Source: Watersipora subatra (lineage: Eukaryota; Bryozoa; Gymnolaemata; Cheilostomatida; Watersiporidae). From it: DNA of 64,000 bases. The position numbers and the translations under genes were made by a program. Below the pieces are notes generated by a model. It was not told where the DNA came from, searched no databases, and saw nothing but the letters and a program-made list of their open reading frames with translations. Of this stretch, positions 1 to 12,800 are shown piece by piece; positions within the stretch are counted from its first letter, which is position 1, and each line of letters starts with the position of its first letter. The DNA is taken from assembly GCF_963576615.1 (NCBI RefSeq), contig NC_088716.1, positions 3,224,001-3,288,000 of the forward strand. Reading direction: 5' to 3'.

Positions 1-79
1 CTTGAACTATGAATCATCTATTCTTTGTCAGTTTTAAAACCACCTACGAAAGCCTTCAATGTCTTGCAATTCATTGCAG

Positions 80-181
80 CAGATGGCGCCACCTGTCTAT
101 CAGGCTCAACAGATGCCTACCCTCCAACCCACTGCACAGCCACAGACATCAAACACCCAGCCCGATCTGTTTAGTATGTAA
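80..181 (+). CDS. Last coding exon of an unidentified gene, Pro/Gln-rich C-terminus ending DLFSM
   Basis: An acceptor (ttgcattcattgcag-like tract ending at 79) opens a 33-codon frame that stops with TAA at 179-181. The peptide is rich in Gln and Pro (starts QMAPPVYQAQQ, ends QPDLFSM). The start phase is 0 and no further coding exon is visible to the left before the window edge. Low-complexity P/Q tails with a terminal acidic-hydrophobic box occur in endocytic adaptor-type proteins, but this is too little to name a family. The gene is tail to tail with SF3A3, the stops being about 600 bp apart. The ORF starting at position 9 is a shadow in another frame. Confidence 0.55.
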   Translation, partial: QMAPPVYQAQQMPTLQPTAQPQTSNTQPDLFSM

Positions 182-720
182 TTCCATTAGTTGCCTAAGA
201 AGCCGAGCATTCCAGACGTTGATCGCTGTCAAACAGACATAATGACGACATAATTTGATGTTCATGATGACATCTGGCAGATCAAGCTGTCTTCAGTGTC
301 ATTGGCGAGGTTGTGATATCATTGGTTTATCAAGGTCACTATAGAAGCATCATTGCTGTCTCATTCAATGGAGCTATTTGTCTGACACGGGGTATTAATT
401 TATTGGCTCTATGAGACGACTATTCAAAAGACATCTATTATTTGGTAAATCATTCATGTGTATCTACTACTGCAAATGTATTTCTTTGTATCACTTTTGT
501 TATATATTTTCATGTCATTCTCGCCTACTTATAATTCGACATTGTCTTTCCTTGTCTATTTTGGTTATAATGTACACCAATATTAGTCTGTTGACATTAT
601 AGGTGATGAATAGTACATGTATGGGCTTATCAAATTATGGCTGACAGCCAACTCAAATAGTGGCTAGGCAGCAATACCGGTACAGGAAATGACAGCAAGC
701 ATAAAGGATTTAAAATGGTG
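182..720. other. Intergenic region between two convergent genes
   Basis: No coding exon, repeat array or transposon end was recognised here. It must contain the 3' UTR and cleavage site of the plus-strand gene ending at 181. The ORFs in it (for example 411-602) have no protein-like composition. Confidence 0.5.
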
Positions 721-726
721 TTTATT
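721..726 (-). terminator. SF3A3: Probable polyadenylation signal of SF3A3
   Basis: Forward TTTATT reads AATAAA on the minus strand, 55 nt past the SF3A3 stop codon. That is a normal distance for a short 3' UTR. Confidence 0.55.
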
Positions 727-780
727 ATGTACAATAACCAAGAAAGCAACTCATTGCGCCGGCTCGTGGAATAGCTATTC

Positions 781-858
781 CTAAAGTAGATCCTGTCTCT
801 TGAGATCTTCATAGACCTTCTTGTTGATTACATTACCCACTGAGTCCTCGTACTCTTC
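781..858 (-). CDS. SF3A3: SF3A3 exon 12 (last coding exon)
   Basis: Acceptor ttgcag at 864-859 on the minus strand, then 25 codons EEYEDSVGN...KRQDLL and stop TAG (783-781). This matches the conserved SF3A3 C-terminus. Confidence 0.96.
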   Translation of the reverse strand, partial: EEYEDSVGNVINKKVYEDLKRQDLL

Positions 859-3800
859 CTGCAATCAAAACATATTATCAACAACCATTCTCGAGGGAAA
901 CCAACAAGCACTCAGGGAGAACACAACTCCAAACAGGCTACTCTTCCAGCTGCATGCAGCTGATCTATGAATGCCAATAAAGTAAAACGAAAATAATAGC
1001 GTGGCTCAATCAGGGATGAGCTATTCTACCACAATTGGGTTTTTTTCATTGTCTAACCTCGGCATCGGGTTTCCATCTGTCGGACTCTTTGTTGACTTTA
1101 ATCTTCTCCCACACTACAAAGATGAACAGTGCTATCACTTGTCATGGAAACAGCCACATATTAAAGCAAAAAGCACACTGAATCCTTTAACTGACTCAGG
1201 GCGAGTGGGGGCAACTTCACTTACATGTTTTTGCATCTTTAATACTAGTGACATTGGCAAAGTGGGCCGTGTTGGGTATCCCGAGACACCTCATGCCATG
1301 AGCGTGTCGCCATTCCTGCAAAAGTACAAATACTACAGTATAATGATCTTCAATCATAAAATATACACATTCTATATACAAATTTGATGTACATATGAAA
1401 GTGCATCTGTGTCCCTCCCAAAGATGATTGACAATGCTGTGCTACTCTTGTCTTCGCCTACTAGCAGATGTGCTCCTGCACATTGGCTAGTAGGTGCTGC
1501 TAGTAGATGTGCTAGTGCACATTGGCACTCCAAAGCATATTCAACACCGATAAGGAAATAATCTGAGCCTCAGAATTGAAGCAGTCCTTGGCAGTATAGA
1601 AAGTGAAGCAAAGTGCATTTCTACATGTACTCAATACTCATGAGTTTACAAATGCACTCACTTATGAATTTAATTATTTTTAGAATGCTATCACCGACCA
1701 GTGAAAATGGATGCACCAAATGTGTTGTCAACTTAACGCGGTAAATGGTAATAAATCAATTTCACATTTATTCAATTAAATTGTTTAAAAAATACTTTCA
1801 AGTGGAACCATAATGCTTCTGCTTAAAATTAAATTTTTCGTGTATCACTTGAATCACTCTTGTAGTTATTATTGTAGTTAATATTCACAGCTATATTATA
1901 TGCATGTATAATATTTACAGCTATATTATATGCATGTATAATATTTACAGCTATATTATATACATGTATAATATTCACAGCTATATTATATACATGTATA
2001 ATATTCACAGCTATATTATATACATGTATAATATTCGCAGCTATATTATATACATGTATAATATTCACAGCTATATTATATACATATATAATATTCACAG
2101 CTATATTATATACATGTATAATATTCACAGCTATATTATATACATGTATAATATTCGCAGCTATATTATATACATGTATAATATTCACAGCTATATTATA
2201 TACATGTATAATATTCACAGCTATATTATATACATGTATAATATTCACAGCTATATTATATACATGTATAATATTCACAGCTATATTATATACATGTATA
2301 ATATTCACAGCTATATTATATACATATATAATATTCACAGCTATATTATATACATGTATAATATTCACAGCTATATTATATACATGTATAATATTCACAG
2401 CAATATTATATACATGTATAATATTCACAGCTATATTATATACATGTATAATATTCACAGCTATATTATATACATGTATAATATTCACAGCTATATTATA
2501 TACATGTATAATATTCACAGCTATATTATATACATGTATAATATTTACAGAATATATTATATACTAAAAATTCCCCTGTCATACAGCCCACGACCAAAGT
2601 GATATTGGAAAAAAGAAAGGGTACTGATGGTTGAGAAATGCAATATTAGCAGTCAAATGGCACTGCAGTGCAATAGGATAACTGCAATGGTAGCTGTAAT
2701 GTACTGGGTGTTATTATGTGCAACAAACAGCAATAATGAAAGGAAAAGATTATGTTTATATCTCTTCCCCCAATAGGAGAAATACAATATTAGAAGTAAA
2801 ATGCACTGATATTATTAGAATAACCAATATTATTAATATAGTAATACAGTAATAATAAAAAATTAATGCACAATTTTGTTTACATTTCAAAACGCCATAG
2901 CTAACAATATCAAGAAGTTGTGATATTTATATAGATTTTTAGAAAATCTATTCAACAAACTATTTAGAAAAATAATAACAGTAACATATTGCCCAACATC
3001 GGTCACTATATACTTCGATCTTGTACATTCGAATGCTTATTCCAATAATTAAATCTTATAAAATTGAATAACCATTCTTATAATAAATATTGTAATAATC
3101 TCATAAGAATTGTTAAAAAAATATCATCGTCATTTCCTTTACTTTCACTGCTTTCGACATCAGTTGGAATACCAAAGTACTCATAAATGTCCAAAATGTC
3201 AGTTACTTAGAAATCGGCAAAAAAGAAACGATTGCTTTTTCAGTACTTCTACGCCAATTACAGAAACCTTCTGCAATTCGACAATGCTATAGACTGGTAA
3301 AAAGTGCACGGTTTTTTTTTCGTGAAATGCGCACGACTTAATGGTTCTATTCTCTGTCGCTCGGCATTTCGTTTGCCGGTCTTAATTTTGATAAAAATAA
3401 GGCTTGTCAAGTTTTAATAACGATTTCAGGCCGAATTAATCTGTCTATTTATGTATAACCCGATCAGATGGGTAAGGTTTAGAAAATTTTCTACAAATAA
3501 TAAAGACTTGGTAACATATTTAAATAGGTTTATATGTGTTTTGTATCGTTATTATACTTAAACGACTCCATTGAAAAATGGTTAAATTAGTTGATGGGAT
3601 TTCGGTACAAGGGTTTGCGACGTCCGTTGATGAATAATTTTTGTGAGTTGTGTGCACATATGCATTCAACATAAATCTCTCAAACAATCGTTTGGCTCGT
3701 GTTTGGTCGTGGGAATAGTATTATAAGACACTATTATATAATACCATTGTATATACTATTATATACAATATTCTGTGAATAATATAAAAAATATAGGTGA

Positions 3801-6800
3801 GAATAATAACTACAAGAGTGATTCAACTGATATACGAGAAATTTTATTTTAAGCAATATGAATATACAATATAATAGTATATACATATAATAGTACCCTA
3901 CAGGATGAAATTATGCGCGGAGTTAATTTTCGCGAGAATTGTCTTTTCATGCATATTCGCGGACTAAATTATTTGTGGATGAATACATTCGCCAATAAAT
4001 TAATCCGTGAAAGCAGCTAGCAATAGAGTAAAACCTTCACGCGCGTATACCATGTGTTTAGGTTTCTATTTAGCTAAGAAATTTATGTCGATCATGCTAA
4101 GCTATAAATTTTTGAGTGAATCCAGAGGTTTTCATTAATATTCATCGATTTGGAGGCTTTTGGTGAACCAACAGCTTGTGGTAAGTTATGAACTTTTTTT
4201 AAACGTAGCCGCAGGAAAGATTTTGCGATGATGACGCCGTGCCGAATTCTGAATAACTTGTGATAACCTTAAATAATTTTGTAACGAAGTGTGATGCGTT
4301 GGCAATGGGCTTAACTCAAAGCCCTGGCAATAATTTTAAAAGAGTTAGGAACTCAGCTATGTTCACTAACTCTGTCTAGCTGCTAGTTTTTAATTGAGGC
4401 CTTGAGGTAGTAGTTATTCTCTCTTGTATTAAAAATAAAACCAATTATTCACCGATTTTAATAATTCACGGAATTGAGAGTACGCGAATTATTAAATCCA
4501 TTGAATAATTTCATCCTGTAGGATATATAATAGTATTATATCTAATATTATATTATATATGATATTATATATTATTAGAAGACTAGTTTAATAAAGAATA
4601 ATCGAGTCAGAGCACTCAATACATTAGCACTACTACTGTACGTGTACTACTACTGTATGTGTACTACTACTACTGTATGTGTACTACTACTGTATGTGTA
4701 CTACTACTGTATGTGTACTACTACTGTATGTGTACTACCACTGTATGTGTACTACTACTGTATGGGTACTACTACTGTATGTGTACTACTACTGTATGTG
4801 TACTACCACTGTATGTGTACTACCACTGTATGTGTACTACTACTGTATGTGTACTATTACTGTATGTGTACTACCACTGTATGTGTACTACTACTGTATG
4901 TGTACTACTACTGTATGTGTACTACTACTGTATGTGTACTACTACTGTATGTGTACTACTACTGTATGTGTACTACTACTGTATGTGTACTACTACTGTA
5001 TGTGTACTACCACTGTATGTGTACTACTACTGTATGTGTACTACTACTGTATGTGTACTACTACTACTGTATGTGTAGAGCGAACTATACTATCAAATAA
5101 TATATAGAGAGAACTAACATGTAGTCAGCAAGCTGACTAACAGCTCAGTAGATTTTATATTTTCCATTATAGTATAACATCATATATATACAGCTGATGC
5201 TCCTGTAACGCAAACCTCCCTTTACATATATTCCACCAAACATAAAGAATTTATGCTAGGCTTTTGCTTCAGATTACTTAAAATATTCCATATAACGTAA
5301 AGTGTCAAGTCGGTGCAAGTTCTCCAATTCGATTTGAATAATGAGAGTCTCCTAGTTAACCTTAAAAATATTGTTTTGCCTCATTGGAGAGAAAACGATG
5401 TATAAAAGTATATCTATTATATATACTAGTACTATGGTAGTCTAGTGAGTCGTGAGACTGTCATGCGTGCCGTTAAAGCGCAGAGAATAAGTAATTGTAC
5501 AAATATTCATAAATATCTAAAGGTGGTCGATTGATGACGGTGTTAGAGTGTTGGTCTACCAATCTTAATGTCATGAGACGGAGTCTCGATGAAAGCTTTT
5601 CAAACCTGACTTCAGAGAGACAGACATTAGTGAACACGTGAACAAAAATTGATTTAAATTAACATAGTAGGTGTTATGCTCTCCTTGATTTAACGCGAAG
5701 TTGCATGTGTAAGTGATTTGTAGAGTCAATGAATAAAAAGTTATGTCTAGTTTTTTCTTTTTGAAAGGCCAATGGGGTGAGTTTGGGAAAACCTTAGAAC
5801 GGATTATACAAGTTACCACATATCCTGCATATAAGCCGACCTTATATATCGTAACACACCATACGTGACTATCAGAGCGAGCAATCAGAAATGGAGCGGC
5901 ATTTGCTGGCTTAGCACAAAACGTTTCTGAGTGATTAGTTGTATAATTAGTGTATCGAGTCTCCGCTTAAGGAAACAATCATCAGTTTTTTAAGCATCTT
6001 TTTCGTCATACACGGAGGCACAATGACTGCAAGGGTGGTAGATGTCATTCCTAGAAGATCACCAACAATTCAGAGAGGTCTTGAAATTGAGGTACATGTA
6101 GAAGCGACCGCAACTGCTGACGAGGAGAATATATCTGTTTTTAAAAAAGAACAAGAACGCCTTTATGATCACAAATTTTTGGCCAACCGGAAGAACGTTG
6201 CAATAGTGAGCCACGATGAGAGTTTTGATGTTAACTGCCTTACCAGCCATGTAGTAGCGAGAGAATCGCCTTTAACATCTACCCAAGGCAGTGACAGCGA
6301 TATACCGCTGCTATTACCAAAATAACTAGTCAGAGAGCACCATTCCACGCCAGTATTTACTTATCAAGAGTATCAGTTTAATTGTATTGCCAGACAACCG
6401 CTATATGGACTAAAGTTACTAAACTGTTTATATTTACTCCATTTTTTGTTTGTAAAATTTTATTTGCATTTGAAATATTTCATTTGTACCCTCAAGTTTG
6501 TAATTAATTATAATATATTTATACATAAGCTAATTCATAAGCTAAGCATAATTCATGTTGAGCTATAAATTTTTGGCTTCATCCAGAGGTTTTCATGAAT
6601 GTTCATTGATTCGGAGGCCTTTGGTGAACCAACAAGTGGTAAGTTGTGAATTTTTTCAACGTAAAGAACTGTAGGAGATTTTTTCGATGATGATGATGCC
6701 TGCCGAATTCCAAATAACTTGTGACAGCCTTGAATAATTTCGTAAAGAAGTGTGATGCATTGGCGATGGGGTTAACTCAAAGCCCCGGCAATGATTAAAA

Positions 6801-9800
6801 AAAATTTGGAACTCGGCTATGTTTGCTAGATCTGGCTAGCGACTAGTTTTTAATTTGAATCAGTAATTATTCTCCCTTGTTTAACAATAGAACTAACTAT
6901 TCGCGAAATTTAATAATTCGCGGAATCGTCTGTTCGCGAAGTCGCGAATTATTAAATTCATCGAACATTTTTATCCAGTAGGGTAGTTTGCTTGGACAAA
7001 AGACAAAGAACATCGAACTCCTTGCCAATAAACAAAGTACAAAGACACTAAGAGGGAAAAGCCTGAGATAGCCCACTAACTTACTGCAAAGTGACGTTGG
7101 AAAGCCTTAGGACCACGATAGGTCTGGTTCCCACAAATCTCACATGAATAGTATAAGTTTAGCCCGTGTAACTTATATAACCAGTAGGGAATAGGTTTGC
7201 CGTCCCAACCGAGAGGCAAGTTCTTGGGATTATACGGCACGTCATCATCGTCGTCATCACTGTTATCTGATGCGGCGCGTTCGTCGTCGGAGTCTTCCCT
7301 CTCCTCCCCTGAAACACGAGAAAAAATAGCTGCAATCAACAATAGCAGGAGATGACGACTCCTACAAGGAGAAGTAACTAAGCTAACTCTATCTGATGGA
7401 TTGAGAGAGCCAATAAATGAAACACAAGGAGACTTAAAACAAAGTAAATGTGAATTAAAGGAAAACCAGAGACATAACAGCAAACTGTCGCAGAGATAAA
7501 CAGAGGAGTCAAGGGTGTGCATACCAGTCCTCGCCTGTTTCCTCTGAATATTATCTCTTGTCGCTGCCCGCTGCTCGCTCAACATGTCTATCAGCTTGTA
7601 GGCCCACGACTCCAACTCAGCTATTTCCCTCTGTTTGTCAGCTTCCCTACCAAATAATGCGTATAGGCTAGTGATACGTGAGCCACAGACCTCTCTATAT
7701 AATGCGTATAGGCTAGTGATACGTGAGCCACAGACCTCTCTATATAATGCGTATAGGCTAGTGATACGTGAGCCACAGACCTCTCTAAATAATGCGTATA
7801 GGCTAGTGATACGTGAGCCACAGACCTCTCTATGTAATGCGTATAGGCTAGTGATACGTGAGCCACAGACCCCTCTATATAATGCGTATAGGCTAGTGAT
7901 ACGTGAGCCACAGACCTCTCTATATAAAGGCTAGTGATACGTGAGCCACAGACCTCTCTATATAATGTGTATAGGCTAGTGATACGTGAGCCACTGACCT
8001 CTCTATATAAAGTGATACAGAAGGTATGAGCTCACAGAGCTCTACAAATGACTTAAAGGAATAGAGATCCTCCATGGTATGTGAGCATCTAAGGTTACAT
8101 AAATTGAAAAACAAAACTATACAAAAATAAGTACTAAGTTATGCGTAGAGTTATATATAGACTGAGAGTTGAACAGAGTTGTATACAGATATAGAGTTAT
8201 GCATAGAGTTGTACATAGACACGTATATGGTACAAAGACATGTAATGTGTGTGAAGCGTGTTAACATACTTTCCTTTACTTGACTTGCCAGGTTTGTTCC
8301 TAGTGAACATGGCTGGATCCAAGTCCTCTATCTGCTTGCCTTTAGTATTATACAGCCTCTGCGCCCTCTCCACAAGAGTCCTGCAAGTACAGTCATAAGG
8401 ATGAACTAATCCTTAGTTAAATTCACCATAATCAACGTGCAAGATTCTCCACAAACAACTTCAACATACAAATCACCAGCTGAGCAGTTTCTAGTTCTTC
8501 AGACAAACAAGTACAGTAATGCGAGTTAATTCAGTCTATGAAATAGACTCAGATCTCTTTGATCAGCGAGTTAAATTCAAAACTAAACAGTAGTGGGCCC
8601 TAGACCAGCAAGGAACAAGGGAACACAACTAGACCATGGCTCATCATGAGATTTAGGAACATACGAACCCGCCACACTTGAGGTTGAGTGCCATGAGAGC
8701 TGACTTGAGTCTATCTAGGCCGAGGGAAGCCAACTCCTCAGCTGAGCTGAATGCAGAGAGATCGAGGTAGGCGCCTGTATGGGCGAGTGCGCCGGAAGTC
8801 TCCTTCGGCCAGCCTGGAAAGGTGCCTGCCTCCCATTGCTTGTCAAATTCTTCCTTCAGCTATGGTAATTTTAAAACATGGTCACAAACAGTTCTATCTA
8901 GGTTCGCAATATGTCATCTCCGAGGTGACCAGATCAGTTTTCTTTTCAGCAATTTCATTGAGTTAAAAACTCTGATGATGACAACTGAATGTTAAGGAAC
9001 TTAGGCTATACTGTTCCATAGAAAATACAGCTTTAGGAAATACATTGCTCAAGTTTCTTTCAAGTCATCTATTTGATGTGCCTTTATAGGATAGGCTGAT
9101 AACATACAACAGACGATGGTAAAAACAAGAAGTGCTTGACGTAGAGGAGTACCAATGCATGACCCGAACAGATTTATACCATGGAAAGATTGGAATTTTA
9201 GTTTGATAGGTATTATCTAACAAAATCCATTTTAGATGGTTGTTCAGAAAGCAGAGTGTTACAATTCTAAAATTATTTGCTCCAATGCATATTTTCTAAT
9301 TTTAATCCATTCAATGACTAGAAAAAACTTTTTCAAGCATTGTTACATTATTATACGCTATCAATTGTATATTAAGGCAGATAATACAGTAAGCACTCTG
9401 AATTTCTCATAAGTCTATATTAGGGAGTGTATCGCTGTATTTGTAGCAGCTTGTACCCGCCCTCATCTCCTTAATCTACCTATAGCGTAGACGGTCTACC
9501 TATAATGTTCACAGCCTACCTGTAGTGTAGCCAGCATACCGTAAAACCTCTAATTGAACGCCACCGCTATTTGAACGCCACATCTATTTGAACGCCACCT
9601 CTATTTGAATGCCACCTCTATTTGAACGCCACCTCTATTTGACCGCCACCTCTATTTGACTGCCACCTCTATTTGACCGCCACCTCTATTTGACCGCCAC
9701 CTCTATTTGACCGCCACCTCTATTTGACCGCCACCTCTATTTGACCGCCACCTCTATTTGACCGCCACCTCTATTTGACCGCCACTATGAGAGAAGGGTT

Positions 9801-12800
9801 GAAAACTACAACCGCCACCCTCTATTTTAACGCCATCTCCAATTGACTGCCACTATTATAATAGAAGGGTTGGAAAATAGAGCGCTATGGCATTCAATTA
9901 GAGGTTATACGGTCTCTGTAGTGTGGGCAGACAACCTGTAGTGTACACAGCCTACGTGTAGCGTTACAACTGCAATGCATACTCCATGCACAACAACTCA
10001 CTATAGGGTTAGTGACCAAATATCTAAATAAATACTAAGTAGAAGAGGGAAATCACCTTTTCAGTCTGCTCTTGTAGGTCAAGGAGAGGCTTGATCCTTG
10101 ACATGTAGCTCTCGAGGTAGAAGATAAGGCAGAGTATATACTCCTTGTAGGTGGCATTCTTTGTGCTCTTTGGAATATCAAACATCTTATCGAAGGTCGT
10201 CAGATAGGTGATGTAGTCCATCTTGGGAATGCCCTTCAGATTAATGAATCTTTCGTAGCTTTCATGAAGGTCCAAGTACTTTCCATAACCTTCTTCATCC
10301 GTAAAGTCGACCAGGACTGCAATAAAGAGAGTGCTTAAGGCTATATACAAAGGCTAATACCTGAGGCTATTGCAGCAGAAGTACTGCGAATGTTGGAACG
10401 TTAAACACTGCCATGAGCTGTAGGCGATAACAAACTAAAGTATTATGTACTAATAACCGTAGTAGCAAGAACTGTCTTTGGACATATCTTTCATAGCATA
10501 CTACTGGTAACTTCCTGCAACTTATTCCAGCTACATATAAGCGATGCGTAGCTGAGAAAACGGCATTCCAACACGCCATCAGCAAAAACACAGTGCCTGT
10601 TTTTGTGCCATCGGCAATACGTACAACAACTAACAAAAGAATGAGAGACGATAGATCTAGTGAGAACCACAAGGCAAGAAAAACAATACTACACCATCGT
10701 ATTGGCCTGCTTCGCCAACAGAACGAAACTACCGTCTTTGATAATATGTACGTTTTTAACAGAAAAGCCATGCTGCAAGACAGATTTGTCAGGAATTGTG
10801 ATTCCGAGACAAGAAAAGGATGAATGACAGTGAATGTGTCAAATGGATTACCGAAGTTTGGGCTTGTAGGCAGATACAGTAATACTTCAACTTACAAGTG
10901 CTCCTACGTACGAGAAACTTGAGATACGAGCCAGCTTTTAAGCAAGTTTTAGCACCAGCATATGAGCCATGTTTGAGATACGAGCACGTGAGTCAGTTGC
11001 CAAGTATACCGGAAGTGTTTTATGACAACAGCATCAATCTGTATTTTTCAACTGCTCAGGTTATACTTTTGTACCGTGTTTTTGTGTGCGCTCTTCAGTG
11101 CATAATTATGTGAATTAAAAGTACTGTGCGTAGACCGAAAGTTTGCCAGTAAAATGAAAAATAATGCAAAAAAAAAGCAAATGATAAAAATTGATATTAA
11201 ACGGAAAATTATTGAAAAATATGCGAAATTTGTATGCGTGATTGAGCTAGCTTAGCAATATGACAGAAATACATCCACAATTATTAAACAGAAGCATTAT
11301 ATTCAGGGCTTTTAGTTCACAAAAGGACTAACCATAGTTTCTAAACGGCGCAGCAATCTTCACGACCGCTGATAGAGAGACCGCTCAGGCGTTGGATAAC
11401 AGATAAACAATTGGCCGGTGACAGCATAACTGAAACGACGCTACTTGAAAAGGCCGGTGCTATCTATCAAAACTATAAAAATAGACTTTCGGACAAGTTG
11501 GCTAGTGGTCGTGCATTAAACCTTTGTGACGACACTTGTGTTCGTCCTAATCGCAACATGTTGAAAGGGCGACAAAGGCAAACGTCCTCAGATAGGTTCA
11601 TCTTAAAACGGCTGGCTAGTCGTGAAAGCGAAACAAAGGAAAAATTAGCTAACCAGCGAGAAACTTAAAACTATGAACGTCGAAGAAATTTTAATTACGT
11701 TAAGTTAAAAATGAAAGTTTGCTTTTAGGTTTGCTTCTTAGTTTGTTTTTTAAGACTGATAAAATCCCAATTTATCAACGTCAATTGTTGTAATGAAGGA
11801 TAACTTGTATCTCCCTCTCTGGCAAATGCTAGCGTTAGCTGCTATTGTATGTGTTTAATTTTACATTTTATTTTATCACAGTTCCTTCCATTATTTTTTA
11901 TTTGTTGCTTTTTGAAAACATGTGGTAAGTTAGGACAATAACCAACATGTTCTTTCTATTACAATATCTTGTTTTGAGTGTTTTATTTGCATTTTTCAGA
12001 GTATGGAAACCAATCAATATATATTTAATTGTTCTATATATAAATAAATTGCACCAACATGCGAGTAAATTGACATACGAGCTCAATCTCGGAATGCATT
12101 AAGCTCGTAAGTCGAAGTATGACTGTACTACAAAAAGAATTAAATTCAAAAAAGCACATTATTCCAGAGGAGAATCCTAACGATGACAATTTGAATGGTG
12201 AAGAATGTGACTTCGTGTTTGATCTCAACTCATGTTGAGTAGGATTACTAGTATTTTACTATTTTATAAATAAATCCCTCTATGTCATATTATGTCATAT
12301 CATGTGATTTTGATTTGTGATGGCTGTTTGAATTTGAATTTTACTAGAATTCGTGCCATGAAAAACATGACCGCTGTATTATAAGTGGAGGATGGATTTT
12401 AAGCTTCCAATTTAGTATCTTGAAATTTAATTTTAATATAATGAAAAAGAGAGCAGACAGCTTCAATGTTGTTTTCGTTTATGTGATGATGAATATGTTG
12501 CTATTTGTACGATTATGGCTCAGTTGCCAATTTTACTCTGATTTATGATATTTGAGATATTTAATAAAAAAGTGACCAAGTGGCAGTTGACGAATTTTGT
12601 AAAACTCATCACTTGACAGACAATTTTAATGAGGAGTAATCCCCTCATGCAACGATTTATAACTGTTAGTCATGCTTGTGTGTCAACTGTAACTGTAGGT
12701 CGATGATAAACATTGATTATTGTTATAGTTATGTAGCTGACTACCTACTCCACTAACCAAGAGAACTCAATCCTATAAGCAATACTTTATTCTCACTTCA

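Noticed and set aside
1829-2602. Long ORFs on both strands (229 and 232 codons)
   Set aside because: They are produced by the 30-bp repeat, whose unit is ten codons; no start, splice or composition support.
4642-5107. Three overlapping long plus-strand ORFs
   Set aside because: A 17-bp repeat gives the same peptide in all three frames; an artefact.
7621-7934. Repeat ORFs of 96 and 99 codons ([15 protein letters not shown] on minus, [15 protein letters not shown] on plus)
   Set aside because: These are the other frames of the 45-bp array. The frame that matters is the one continuous with SF3A3 exon 8.
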